Source of the DNA: JAEXNA01 sp037189585
GTDB taxonomy: Bacteria; Vulcanimicrobiota; Xenobia; Xenobiales; JADMJV01
Direction: 5' to 3'
DNA length: 64,000 nt
Assembly (NCBI GenBank): GCA_037189585.1
Contig: JBBCJA010000021.1
Coordinates: 124,001-188,000 of the forward strand
Shown: positions 15,838 through 23,845 of the stretch, in pieces
Numbering within the stretch: the first letter of the stretch is position 1
Layout of the letters: every line of letters starts with the position of its first letter
Notes under the pieces: generated by a model
What the model was told of the DNA's origin: nothing
Databases searched by the model: none
The model's input: only the letters and a program-made list of their open reading frames with translations
Made by a program: the position numbers and the translations under genes

Positions 15838-16677
15838 TCATGCCCCGGGGCAGGAAGCCCTCTCGGTCTCTAGACGGGGAATGTAGACGGCTCGTGCACC
15901 ATGGGTGGTAGCATCCGCGTAGCGAGCGAAGCGATTGACCCAGCCGTTTTTCCAGGGGGGTAGCTCGCCCGCCTCTTTGATTTCCGAGAAACTCTGAAAA
16001 GTTTCGCCAGGTTGTGAGAAGAACTTACCCGGGAAAGTTCGTCCGGTCAGAAGTGGAACCAGATCGCGATTGTTGTAGAGGTGGTGATAGGTAGGACCTT
16101 CGGGAAAGGTCCAGGCCGAGCCGCCTAGAGTGGTCAGGGTGATAGGGGAGAGAGCTTTCTGAGCCTGGTCCCCAGTCAGACCCTCCTCCTGAAGGTCTTC
16201 CAAAACCTCACCCAACGCGCGACTTGCGATCAGTGCTCCCTGGCTATGGCCAACAAGATGGAGTGGTTTTCCCTCGCGCAGGGCGTCCTGAATAACCCGG
16301 CTGGTCGTCTCCACGGCCTTGTTCTCAGCCACGCCCAACTTGTCGCCCGCGCACTGAAGGACATCCCGCAACATCCCTTTGGTCGCATTGTGAATACCGA
16401 CAACCTTGTAGCCCATGTCGGCCAATGCTTGAAGGTCGGCCCGTTGCAGTTCGAGATCGGACATAATGCCGTTGATCATTACGGCTGTCCCGCGAACTTC
16501 CACGCCGCTCTTGGGCAAAAAGGCGTCCACCTGATCCAGTGGAGTATCACCGGGCTCTGTGGAGTTCGCTCCAACCAGAACACCGTCATGGTGCCAATCT
16601 CCCTCGGTATCGAGAGACCATCCAGGAGGCTTCTGTCCTATGGGCGGAAAGAGCGGCTGGGCCGAAGTGATGTTCAC
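15838..16677 (-). CDS. Alpha/beta-hydrolase (lipase-like) protein
   Basis: 279 residues, no signal peptide. The nucleophile elbow is LVGHSQGAL (Ser near 143). A plausible acid is Asp in YNNRDLVPLLTG and a plausible His is in THGARAVYIP near the C-terminus, in the right order for a triad. A GIMSDLELQRADLQALADMGY segment precedes the elbow as in lipase and DUF676-type folds. It could act on lipids or esters; no substrate is suggested by neighbours. It lies between rbgA and rnhB, where other genomes have no gene, so it is probably a lineage-specific insertion. Confidence 0.7.
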   Translation of the reverse strand: MNITSAQPLFPPIGQKPPGWSLDTEGDWHHDGVLVGANSTEPGDTPLDQVDAFLPKSGVEVRGTAVMINGIMSDLELQRADLQALADMGYKVVGIHNATKGMLRDVLQCAGDKLGVAENKAVETTSRVIQDALREGKPLHLVGHSQGALIASRALGEVLEDLQEEGLTGDQAQKALSPITLTTLGGSAWTFPEGPTYHHLYNNRDLVPLLTGRTFPGKFFSQPGETFQSFSEIKEAGELPPWKNGWVNRFARYADATTHGARAVYIPRLETERASCPGA

Positions 16678-16727
16678 ATTTCGACCATAGCCGCCTCGCC
16701 TTAAAAAAGGCTCAACTGAGCGAGAGC

Positions 16728-17222
16728 CTATGTGTAGAGGATGTAGCCGCTGGAGGCCAGATCTTTGAGTGTCACCTCGGTCGGACCCTTCACGACCACG
16801 GGGCCGTCGGAGCTGATTTGGTGCTCCACGTGAAGGTGGCTGGTCGTCACAGCGACGTTGTTGTTGTTGAGAATGACGAGCCGATCAGCTGTTTGAGGGC
16901 GCAGGCGGGTGGCCGACACAGTTGTGGAACCGTAGTAGGCGTTAGGCTCGTTCTTAAAAACAGTAAGGTCACCATGGTTTGTGTTGCCTGAGAAGACGGC
17001 CGTTGTCTCTCCGCCGGCTAACTGGCCGCCCACGCGAACTTCACCCTTGACACCTTTCGCCAGGTCCTGTTCGGTCTCATCAAGATCCCGCCAGCGTTGG
17101 AATTCGTCCTTCATCTCGTCAAGGCTGGTTTGAGCCTCTTTCTTATCGAGTTCCTGGCGTCTTGGGGCGCCGTTTTGTAGAAATCCTGGGACAATGTTGC
17201 GAGCGTAATCGGGGAGTATCAT
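16728..17222 (-). CDS. Hypothetical protein with beta-rich C-terminus
   Basis: 164 residues, not recognised. The N-terminus (about 20-60) is charged and helical with a possible short coiled coil; residues about 60-164 alternate short beta strands and turns (GEVRVGG, AVFSGN, LTVFKN, RLVILNNNN) and end SGYILYT. This looks like a small beta-helix or bactofilin-like pattern but lacks clear repeats. No signal peptide or membrane helix. An AT-rich 134-bp stretch lies upstream (17223-17356), suggesting its own promoter. Confidence 0.5.
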   Translation of the reverse strand: MILPDYARNIVPGFLQNGAPRRQELDKKEAQTSLDEMKDEFQRWRDLDETEQDLAKGVKGEVRVGGQLAGGETTAVFSGNTNHGDLTVFKNEPNAYYGSTTVSATRLRPQTADRLVILNNNNVAVTTSHLHVEHQISSDGPVVVKGPTEVTLKDLASSGYILYT

Positions 17223-17356
17223 TATGAGTATTCTTCTTTCTATAAATGAAGTTCTTTTCGACTTGCACTATAGCTGGGACAGGTGGTCCGGAGATTGGCA
17301 CGACCTCAGCCGCGCGCCCTGAGATGTGAACGAGAATTGAACATCAGAACAAGCAG

Positions 17357-18316
17357 TCAGACTCGCTGCCAGGTGATGCGGAACGCTCGTTCTCCGAAGA
17401 GATTGAGAAAGCGATCGAAAGCGCGGCGGGTCTGGTGTTCTCCACCCTTATCGGTGAAGCCCCAGCTTTCCGCCAGGCTTTCCAGAGGCTGCTCTGTCCA
17501 GACCTTTTCTTCCAGGCTCTCAAAGCGGGGGAGAAGCTCGAATAAGCGTCCCCGGTCACGGAGCTCGATGAGAAGTTCCCGTGCCACCTCCGCCCAAGGG
17601 AGGACGTCGCGCCGAACCGAGCCGATAGCCGAAAGGACCGCGAGAGCCTTTCTCCCCTCGATTCGAGGATACAAGATCCCAGGGGTATCCAACAATTGAT
17701 AACGGCCCGCCACACTGACCCATTGGGCGCCTCGGGTCAGCCCGGGCTTTTTGCCCGCCTTGAAGCGACCCTGTCCAACCAGGCGATTGAGTAGGGTCGA
17801 TTTTCCCGAATTGGGAAGCCCCGCCACCATCAGTCGAGGGTCTCTGGGCAAGAGTCCTTTGCTCGCCCGCTTCTCCGTGAGCTCCTTTTCGAGTTTACTC
17901 AACATCGGTGTCAGGGGCCCCGCGCCGTGTCCCCTGAGCGCGCTCATCTCCACGACGTTGTAGCCACGACTGCTCAATTCTCGACGCCAACGTTCGGTCT
18001 CGGCTTCCTCGGCCAGATCGGACTTGTTGAGAACCAGGACAAAGGGAGTATTGCGCTGCTTGAGGATATCCTCGAGCTCGGGATGGCTGGTCGATAGGGG
18101 AGCGCGCGCGTCGAGCATCAACAGGACAGCGTCGGTCAGCTTGAGATTGTTCTCCAGCTCTCGCTTGGCCTTGACCATGTGACCCGGATACCAGGAGAAT
18201 GCCCGGTCTTTGACCACAATCTGGTCTTCAGGAAGCTCCTCGGCTCCCGCCGCGGCGGGCTGAGGGCTCTTCCTCGCTCTCGGGGCCGGTTTCGTTTTAG
18301 AGAAACGCCTCTTCAT
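17357..18316 (-). CDS. rbgA: Ribosome biogenesis GTPase RbgA/YlqF
   Basis: Assembly GTPase for the large ribosomal subunit. The circularly permuted order of G motifs is visible: NKSD (G4) comes first, then GLPNSGKST (G1) and DTPG (G3). The N-terminal WYPGHMVKAKRE is the family signature. I start it at ATG 18316 because AAGGA lies 7 nt upstream; the longer TTG start at 18355 would run into the hairpin at 18352-18391. The first 35 residues are a basic, Pro/Ala-rich extension not usual in the family. It lies directly downstream of rplS, the classic arrangement. Confidence 0.93.
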   Translation of the reverse strand: MKRRFSKTKPAPRARKSPQPAAAGAEELPEDQIVVKDRAFSWYPGHMVKAKRELENNLKLTDAVLLMLDARAPLSTSHPELEDILKQRNTPFVLVLNKSDLAEEAETERWRRELSSRGYNVVEMSALRGHGAGPLTPMLSKLEKELTEKRASKGLLPRDPRLMVAGLPNSGKSTLLNRLVGQGRFKAGKKPGLTRGAQWVSVAGRYQLLDTPGILYPRIEGRKALAVLSAIGSVRRDVLPWAEVARELLIELRDRGRLFELLPRFESLEEKVWTEQPLESLAESWGFTDKGGEHQTRRAFDRFLNLFGERAFRITWQRV

Positions 18317-18351
18317 GCTCTCATCCTTACTCGACTCAGCGGATTCTCCCG

Positions 18352-18391
18352 CCAAAGAAAAAAGAGGCCACTGGGACCTCTTCTTTCTTTG
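18352..18391 (-). terminator. Terminator or attenuator between rplS and rbgA
   Basis: CCAAAGAAA...AAGAGG pairs with CCTCTT...CTTTCTTTGG around a 9-nt loop, giving a long hairpin with A/T flanks. It lies 18 bases after the rplS stop and could separate rplS from rbgA expression. Confidence 0.6.
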
Positions 18392-18408
18392 GATTCCGCC
18401 TCGAAGGT

Positions 18409-18765
18409 CTAAGCCTTGTGGAAATCCCGCTTCTCTTTGATGCGAGCCTTCTTACCGATGCGGTCGCGGAGATAGTACAGGCGAGCCTGGCGAACCATAC
18501 CACGGCGCAAAACCTCGATCTGGGCGACCTTGGGGCTGTGCAGCGGAACGGTGCGCTCGACGCCGATGCCACCGGAAATCTTACGAATGGTGGCGCTCTC
18601 CGTCAGTCCATGTCCGGTGCGCAGGATGCAGACACCTTCGAAAGCCTGGATTCGCTCTTTCTCGCCTTCGACCACGCGAAGACTGAGACGAACGGTGTCT
18701 CCAGGTCTGAAAGCCGGAATGTCGGACTTTTTGTAAGCATTTTGGATCTCGTCGATCACACTCAT
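18409..18765 (-). CDS. rplS: 50S ribosomal protein L19
   Basis: 118 residues, full length. Family blocks are clear: FRPGDTVRLSLRVVEGEKER, QAFEGVCI, the TIRKISGGIGVERTVPLHSP core and the basic C-terminus with LYYLRDRIGKKARIKEK. The usual upstream partners (rpsP, rimM, trmD) are not here; a divergent nucleotidyltransferase cassette lies upstream instead. A TTATAAAG element about 20 bases before the ATG is a possible -10. Confidence 0.97.
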   Translation of the reverse strand: MSVIDEIQNAYKKSDIPAFRPGDTVRLSLRVVEGEKERIQAFEGVCILRTGHGLTESATIRKISGGIGVERTVPLHSPKVAQIEVLRRGMVRQARLYYLRDRIGKKARIKEKRDFHKA

Positions 18766-18948
18766 GGGAGCTAAACCTCTCTCTTTATAACAAGAACGCG
18801 GCCGAGTCTATCACGTCACTTCGCGCTTGGCAAGCGAAATGAACCTGATCTCTCGGCGAGAACCTGAGGTTATCGCTTCATGTCCAAAAATCCTGGCCGA
18901 CAACCAGCTTGTTCGAAGTTTTTTCAACACCCGGAAAGTTCGCCCCCT

Positions 18949-19218
18949 ATGTCGAAGTTTATCGGCGTGGATAGAATTCGACAACTGCGCCAGGATTGGG
19001 CCAAAGCCGAGGCTCTGGAGCGCCAGATCGTCAGCGACACGACGGTCGAGGAGCGGGTTAATCAACTGATCGAAATGTATCGTGTCTTCAAGCCACACTT
19101 GGACGAGACGGAAGAGCTTTTCGGACCCGAGCGACGCCAAGCCCTGGCGGAACTGCAGGCCAAACTCTTCAAAGCCGCTGAAAGACGTAAGTCATGGACC
19201 AACTCTTCGGCTCCTTAG
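18949..19218 (+). CDS. Small helical partner of the nucleotidyltransferase
   Basis: 89 residues from ATG 18949 (a longer in-frame ATG at 18880 adds 23 unconvincing residues). It is almost wholly charged helix: residues 8-85 with many Arg, Glu and Leu. It ends 25 bases inside the next gene, so the two are translationally coupled. Small helical proteins of this kind often precede DUF6036/AbiEii-type nucleotidyltransferases, where they are proposed antitoxins or co-factors. That role is inference. Confidence 0.55.
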   Translation: MSKFIGVDRIRQLRQDWAKAEALERQIVSDTTVEERVNQLIEMYRVFKPHLDETEELFGPERRQALAELQAKLFKAAERRKSWTNSSAP

Positions 19219-19733
19219 AGCGTCTGGAGTCGCGCTTAGCCGACGCAGATGTTGAATGGGCCGTTATCGGCGGCTTGGCGGTCGCGGTTTGGGGCGAGCC
19301 GCGCCTGACTCGGGACGTCGATGTCAAAGTGGCCATCAAGCGCCATCAAGCGACGGAGGTTCTTAAAGCCTTGGGAGAACAATACACTCCGATCCATGAG
19401 ATAGAGACTGCCGCAAGCATGGGAGTTCTCTTTTTTGAAGACTCCGATGGAACCCGTATTGACATCATGCTCTCAGACTTGGCCTTCGACGAAGAAGCCA
19501 TAGCGCGAGCCAAGCGAGTTGCCATTGGCTCGGCAAATCCTCGTGTTTGTACTCCAGAAGATCTGATCATCTACAAGCTTTTGTCCACCAGGCCAAGAGA
19601 CCACGCGGACGCGGTCTCAGTCTCGCGTCGTCAGGGAAAGAGCCTGGATAGAGAATACGTCCGAGGTTGGCTGCGGGACTTTGAGTTGGCCTTGGATGAC
19701 TCGACCCTGGTGGAAACTTTCGAAAATCTCTGA
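19194..19733 (+). CDS. AbiEii/DUF6036-type nucleotidyltransferase-like protein
   Basis: 179 residues. The nucleotidyltransferase core is visible: WAVIGGLAVAVWGEPRLTRDVDVKV with the GG...Rx(T)xDxDv pattern giving the two metal-binding Asp, and a third acidic site near RIDIMLSD. CTPEDLIIYKLLSTRPRDHADA is the conserved second half of AbiEii/AbiGii-like and DUF6036 proteins. Such proteins include type IV toxins that modify tRNA and uncharacterised chromosomal members. It overlaps the small upstream gene and is followed by two hairpins. Confidence 0.75.
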   Translation: MDQLFGSLERLESRLADADVEWAVIGGLAVAVWGEPRLTRDVDVKVAIKRHQATEVLKALGEQYTPIHEIETAASMGVLFFEDSDGTRIDIMLSDLAFDEEAIARAKRVAIGSANPRVCTPEDLIIYKLLSTRPRDHADAVSVSRRQGKSLDREYVRGWLRDFELALDDSTLVETFENL

Positions 19734-19742
19734 ACCCCACAT

Positions 19743-19776
19743 TTTGGATCGCCAAACATTTCTTTGACGATCCAAA
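19743..19776 (+). terminator. Hairpin after the nucleotidyltransferase
   Basis: TTTGGATCG (19743-19751) pairs perfectly with CGATCCAAA (19768-19776) around a 16-nt loop. GTTTATA follows. It may back up the stronger hairpin next to it. Confidence 0.4.
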
Positions 19777-19781
19777 GTTTA

Positions 19782-19819
19782 TAAGAAGAAAGAGGCTCCG
19801 AGAAGCCTCTTTCTTCTTA
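19782..19819. terminator. Bidirectional terminator between convergent genes
   Basis: A perfect 16-bp stem (19782-19797 with 19804-19819) and 6-nt loop, with A-rich left and T-rich right arms. It ends both the plus-strand nucleotidyltransferase and the minus-strand gene whose stop codon lies inside the right arm. Confidence 0.8.
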
Positions 19820-20404
19820 CTGGCCTAGATTGAAAGGATTCGGGGGCTTTTGTTGCTGTTTTTGCCGTTCCTCGGCGGCGGCGGCGCGCTCAGCCATCTC
19901 GGCTTCGTAGCGCGCTTTCATCTCACCGGCGGCCTCTCCATAGGCCTCCCACCCGACCACTCTTGAGGAGATCGGATAACGGAGCAACACTTGATCCTCG
20001 AGATGGACGACGATCCAGTAATGCCCTTCGGTTTCAAACGGGATGTCGGGAAATCGATTGATAGCTAAGAACGGAGTGTACTGATCTTTAAACTCCAGCG
20101 GCTGGCGTGGAGTCTCCAGATGAACTGTCCCATCCGGTTTCAGAATTTTAATGACCTGGTGGAGTCCAGGTCCCGTCCCGCCGATCCAGCCGTTGGCGAC
20201 ATGAAAACCGACATACTGAGGAAGCTGTGGAAATGGGAGGTCGTAAAAAATATACTGGAACGAGGGCGCTTTTTTCTGCTCGTAGTCAACCTCGTAACAA
20301 GGAACGGAGAACTGAAGCTTGACGCCATCGGGGGCTCCGCCTGAGGATGTCTCCTGGGGAACCACCTGTTGGGAAATGCTTTTCAAAAAGGCGTTGGCGT
20401 CCAT
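19817..20404 (-). CDS. Beta-sandwich protein, DUF6941-like
   Basis: 195 residues from ATG 20404, preceded by AAGGA at 9 nt; the longer frame to 20521 only shadows the DUF167 gene. A beta-rich domain spans about 20-155 (YVGFHVANGWIGGTGPGLHQVIKIL, then GHYWIVVHLEDQVLLRYPI), the order of strands seen in DUF6941 proteins; this family match is from memory and tentative. The last 40 residues are a charged Ala/Glu/Gln helix ending NPFNLGQ. No signal peptide. It is the last gene of fabF-rnc-DUF167. Confidence 0.55.
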   Translation of the reverse strand: MDANAFLKSISQQVVPQETSSGGAPDGVKLQFSVPCYEVDYEQKKAPSFQYIFYDLPFPQLPQYVGFHVANGWIGGTGPGLHQVIKILKPDGTVHLETPRQPLEFKDQYTPFLAINRFPDIPFETEGHYWIVVHLEDQVLLRYPISSRVVGWEAYGEAAGEMKARYEAEMAERAAAAEERQKQQQKPPNPFNLGQ

Positions 20405-20420
20405 ACTGTTGTGTCCTTCG

Positions 20421-20732
20421 CTAACCTTGGGTATCGGTCGTCGACTGACCCAGTATCTCGTTGGCCCGCTCCAGGGTGATCCCCTCGATCTCGACGATCT
20501 TCTGGCGGGCTTTCTCACCACTCACTAAGAGTACCTGCGTCTTCTTGACCTCGAGAAGCTTCGACAAAAAGCTCACCAGAGCCGCGTTCGCCTTTCCGTC
20601 GACCGCCGGCGCGTTCAGCTTGATATGAAGGCGCCCGTCGTGAACCCCGTCGAGCCCCTCCTGCCGGCTCTTCGGGAAGAGCTTGAGGGCCAGTCGCACC
20701 CGTCCTTTGCTGGTCAGCGACAACATCATCAA
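20421..20732 (-). CDS. DUF167 (YggU-like) family protein
   Basis: 103 residues. The family core is clear: VRLALKLFPKSRQEGLDGVHDGRLHIKLNAPAVDGKANAALVSFLSKLL (read as adjoining short blocks) followed by VLLVSGEKARQKIVEIEG. The APxxDGKAN motif and the SGExxRxK motif are diagnostic. Function of the family is unknown. It overlaps rnc by 4 bases. Confidence 0.9.
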   Translation of the reverse strand: MMMLSLTSKGRVRLALKLFPKSRQEGLDGVHDGRLHIKLNAPAVDGKANAALVSFLSKLLEVKKTQVLLVSGEKARQKIVEIEGITLERANEILGQSTTDTQG

Positions 20733-21475
20733 GCCTCCGAACGGCCGGAACGAGGCAGGAGTCCGAGATACGGTTCATACCAGGTCTCACCCCGGGATTT
20801 CAGCAGTTTGATGGCATCTTGAGCCGCGACTTGGCTGGCGTCACGCTTGGAACTTCCCTCACCCCGCCCCAGGACTTCACCACCAAAGGCGACTTCAACC
20901 TCAAAATGGGGCTGATGAGAGGGTCCCGTCGCCGAGACGACGCGATATTCGGGAACGGCCGAGAAGATCACCTGGACGCGCTCTTGGAGCCGAGACTTGG
21001 CATCCTTGAGGGAGCCGAGACCCTTGTCCATATCCTCACCCAAAAACTTCACTACCGTACGGCGGGCTTGATTGAAGCCTCCGTCGAGAAAGACCGCTCC
21101 CAAAACGGCTTCTAGAGAGTTGGCCAGAAGGCTCTCGCGGCGCTTGCCGCCGGAGTTCTCCTCCCCTCTTCCAAACCTCAGGTACTCCCCTAGCCCCAGA
21201 CGTCCGGCGCAGATGGCCAGGTGCTTCTTGCTGACCAGGTAGCTCTTCATCTGGGCCAGCTGGCCTTCGGGTTGCTGAGGATAGCTGCGATACAGATACT
21301 CAGCCACTACCAGGCCCACCACGGAGTCGCCCAAAAACTCTAGCCGCTCATTGGAGACTTCGGCCAAGCCTTCGTTGACCATCGATTCATGGATGAAGGC
21401 CTGAGCTAGTAGTTCGGGCCTTGAAAAAGTGTAGCCCAGCCGGTGATAGAGCGGCTCCCAGGAAGGTTCGTTCAG
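20729..21475 (-). CDS. rnc: Ribonuclease III, probable CTG start
   Basis: Cuts double-stranded RNA in rRNA maturation. RNase III signature NERLEFLGDSVVGLVVAEYLY is present, as are the second acidic site (ANSLEAVLGAVFLDGG) and a C-terminal dsRNA-binding domain (FEVEVAFGG ... SKRDASQVAAQDAIKLL). The family N-terminus LYHRLGYTFSRPELL starts nine codons after CTG 21475. Between that CTG and the first internal ATG there is no ATG, GTG or TTG. GAGGAA lies 7 nt before the CTG, a textbook ribosome-binding spacing, and the CTG is 4 nt after the fabF stop. The only alternative is an ATG at 21592 deep inside fabF, adding 39 residues unlike RNase III. Confidence 0.92.
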   Translation of the reverse strand: MNEPSWEPLYHRLGYTFSRPELLAQAFIHESMVNEGLAEVSNERLEFLGDSVVGLVVAEYLYRSYPQQPEGQLAQMKSYLVSKKHLAICAGRLGLGEYLRFGRGEENSGGKRRESLLANSLEAVLGAVFLDGGFNQARRTVVKFLGEDMDKGLGSLKDAKSRLQERVQVIFSAVPEYRVVSATGPSHQPHFEVEVAFGGEVLGRGEGSSKRDASQVAAQDAIKLLKSRGETWYEPYLGLLPRSGRSEA

Positions 21476-21479
21476 AGCG

Positions 21480-22727
21480 CTATTCCTCGCACCAGCGGCC
21501 GAGTCCCAAGACCACGTTGTGACCGCCGAATCCGAAAGTGTTATTGAGACAGAAATTGACCTCTTGAGCGCGCGCCACGTTGGGCACCACATCGACGGCG
21601 CATTCCGGGTCGATCTCTTCGACGTTAATGGTGGGACTGATCACCTGGTGACCGAGAGTCAATCCGCAAACGATCGTCTCGATGGCTCCCGCCGCGCCCA
21701 AGGTGTGCCCCGTCATCGATTTCGATGAAGAGACGGCCAGACGCGAGAGGCCTTCTCCGAAAACTGATCTCATCGCCTTTATTTCGCAAGGATCTCCTAC
21801 TGGAGTGCTGGTTCCGTGAGCGTTGATGTAGTTCACGTCCTCGGGGCTTTTGCCACAATTTTTCAAGGCCTGTGTCATGGCTCGCGCGGCACCTTTCCCG
21901 TCGGGGTCAGGGTTTGTCATGTGATAGGCATCGGAAGAGCAGGCATAGCCAAGGATCTCGCAGAGAATTCTGGCTCCCCGCTTCTGAGCGTGCTCCAGGC
22001 TTTCCAAGGCGATCACGCCGGCTCCCTCCCCCATCACAAAGCCGTCGCGACCAGTATCAAAGGGTCGCGAAGCTTTGCTAGGCTCGTCGTTTCTCGTCGA
22101 CATGGCGCGCATGGCGCAGAAACCACCGATCCCCAGCGGGGTAACCGCCGCTTCCGTACCGCCGGCCAGCATGACGTCGGCCTGACCCAGACGGATAGCG
22201 TCGTAGGCGCTACCGATGCAGTTCCCCCCGGTGGCGCAAGCCGACACCACGGAATAGGTTGGCCCGCGCAGGTCAAGCAAGATGCTGACCTGTCCAGCGG
22301 CCATATTCGGAATCATCATCGGAATGAAGAAGGGGGAGATACGGCGCGGACCCTTCTCCAGCAAATTTGAGTGCTGCTCTTCCCAGGTGGCCATCCCGCC
22401 GATTCCCGTGCCGATCATCACTCCCACGCGATCCCTGTCGCAACCGTCCAGGTCCAGGGCGCTGTGCGCCACAGCCAACTTGGCCGCGCCGACCCCGAGT
22501 TGAATCACCCGGTCGGTCCGCTTGGCCTCTTTCTTGTCCATGAAGTTCTCGACCTGAAAGTCACGAACCTCACCGGCGATCTGAGTGCTAAATGCCGAGG
22601 CGTCAAAACCTGTAATCTTATCGATCCCGCTACGTCCGGACCGTAGGGAATCCCAAAAGGCATCGACCCCCGTACCGATGGGGCTGACAACTCCAAAGCC
22701 AGTGACGACAACGCGGGGCAAACTCAT
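21480..22727 (-). CDS. fabF: Beta-ketoacyl-ACP synthase II
   Basis: Condensing enzyme of fatty-acid elongation. The Cys-His-His triad is at Cys164 (VSACATGGN), His304 (NAHGTSTPVGD) and His341 (SMTGHTLGAAGA). 415 residues, the usual length. The acpP gene, often just upstream, is absent; a divergent secreted-protein gene lies there. It heads the fabF-rnc-DUF167 unit. Confidence 0.97.
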   Translation of the reverse strand: MSLPRVVVTGFGVVSPIGTGVDAFWDSLRSGRSGIDKITGFDASAFSTQIAGEVRDFQVENFMDKKEAKRTDRVIQLGVGAAKLAVAHSALDLDGCDRDRVGVMIGTGIGGMATWEEQHSNLLEKGPRRISPFFIPMMIPNMAAGQVSILLDLRGPTYSVVSACATGGNCIGSAYDAIRLGQADVMLAGGTEAAVTPLGIGGFCAMRAMSTRNDEPSKASRPFDTGRDGFVMGEGAGVIALESLEHAQKRGARILCEILGYACSSDAYHMTNPDPDGKGAARAMTQALKNCGKSPEDVNYINAHGTSTPVGDPCEIKAMRSVFGEGLSRLAVSSSKSMTGHTLGAAGAIETIVCGLTLGHQVISPTINVEEIDPECAVDVVPNVARAQEVNFCLNNTFGFGGHNVVLGLGRWCEE

Positions 22728-22801
22728 CTCGGCCCGTTCTCCTCACCGGTTGCCCCTCCTGCTCGAAGGTTCGCCTTGTCCCGGCCACGAAAACGATAGG
22801 A

Positions 22802-23752
22802 GTGAGGATTCCGTCCCTTCTCGTCTTTATCGCGCTTGTCGCCTTTCTAGCCGGTCCCGCTCTGAGCCAGGGAACCAGCCTGTCGGTCAGTCCCCTCCCC
22901 GACTCCTCGGTCAGTCGCGACGATGTGATGGTCTCGATTTCCGTCAACGGCCCGCTGGCCGAAACCCTCAACCTGAGCCGCGCTCGGCTCTTTCTTGACG
23001 GGAACGAGGTCACCGCGCAATGTCTACGTTCGGATGGATTTCTCACCTATCGGCCTTTGAGAACCCCAGAGCCGGGGACGGTCCAGGCGCGACTGGAGTT
23101 TCCCAACGGAGTGGAGCGAACCTGGGCCTTTGAGATCGTGGCCCCTCAAGTGATCGAGTCGGTTAACCATTCGGCCACCAACGAGTCCCTGGGAGAATAC
23201 GAGGAGTTCACCGTCACGATGAAGGCGGCGCCGGGATACAAGGCTCGTTTTTTAGTCGGTGAGGACGACAAGAAGCCTCATCCGATGGTCGAGGAGAGTC
23301 CGGGAGTTTACGTGGGGAGCTACATTGTGGCGCCGGGCGACTTCTATTTGGGCGAGCCCGTCATCGGCGAACTCGATCTGGGCCAGCGCGTCGAACGAAA
23401 GAACGCGGACAAACCCGCCACACTTTTCGGTCATCTCTTTCGCGTGGTGATCTTCAGTCCGAAATCGGGCACTCAAACCCCCAACAACTTTGACATCAAG
23501 GGCCGAACACGTCCAGGTAGTAAGGTCACCTTCGTCCCTAAACTGTCTTTTCAAGCCACCACCCGAGCCCCCAGCACGCAGGGCAGTGGAGGCGACGGAA
23601 GTTTTGAGACGCGGGCCGACGAAGAGGGCTATTTCACTGTCAACTACGGAGTGCCCATCAGCCTGCCCAATCTGTCGGTCGTGATGTCGGTCTTCGCCAC
23701 CACGCCCAAGGGAGAACGCAGTGTTCCCGTGATTCTCCGCTATCATTTTTAG
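22802..23752 (+). CDS. Secreted beta-sandwich protein of unknown function
   Basis: 316 residues from GTG 22802 with GATAGGA just before it. Signal peptide (MRIPSLLVFIALVAFLAGPALSQ, cleaved near LSQ). The rest is beta-rich: an Ig-like repeat with VSISVNGPLAE...LFLDGNEVT (about 25-120), a second domain around YEEFTVTMKAAPGYKARFLVG, and a third with SPKSGTQTPNNFDIKGRTRPGSKV, a motif also seen in Ig-like surface proteins. It resembles the repeat domains of the next gene. Probably periplasmic or surface exposed. Confidence 0.65.
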   Translation: MRIPSLLVFIALVAFLAGPALSQGTSLSVSPLPDSSVSRDDVMVSISVNGPLAETLNLSRARLFLDGNEVTAQCLRSDGFLTYRPLRTPEPGTVQARLEFPNGVERTWAFEIVAPQVIESVNHSATNESLGEYEEFTVTMKAAPGYKARFLVGEDDKKPHPMVEESPGVYVGSYIVAPGDFYLGEPVIGELDLGQRVERKNADKPATLFGHLFRVVIFSPKSGTQTPNNFDIKGRTRPGSKVTFVPKLSFQATTRAPSTQGSGGDGSFETRADEEGYFTVNYGVPISLPNLSVVMSVFATTPKGERSVPVILRYHF

Positions 23753-23760
23753 TGGACTCT

Positions 23761-23776
23761 GTATACATAAGTATAC
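23761..23776. repeat. Short inverted repeat upstream of the surface-protein gene
   Basis: GTATAC-ATAA-GTATAC, each half itself palindromic, 70 bp before the next start. It could be an operator; a possible -10 (TATAAG, 23803-23808) lies downstream of it. Confidence 0.35.
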
Positions 23777-23845
23777 CCCATCAGATACCCCATCCCCATA
23801 CTATAAGATGAAGGGACAGAGCGGGTTTCTTGAAATCCTTGGTCC

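Noticed and set aside
18317..18355. rbgA start at TTG 18355
   Set aside because: Lies in the hairpin and lacks a ribosome site; ATG 18316 has AAGGA.
21476..21592. RNase III start at ATG 21592
   Set aside because: The added 39 residues only mirror fabF in another frame and do not resemble RNase III.
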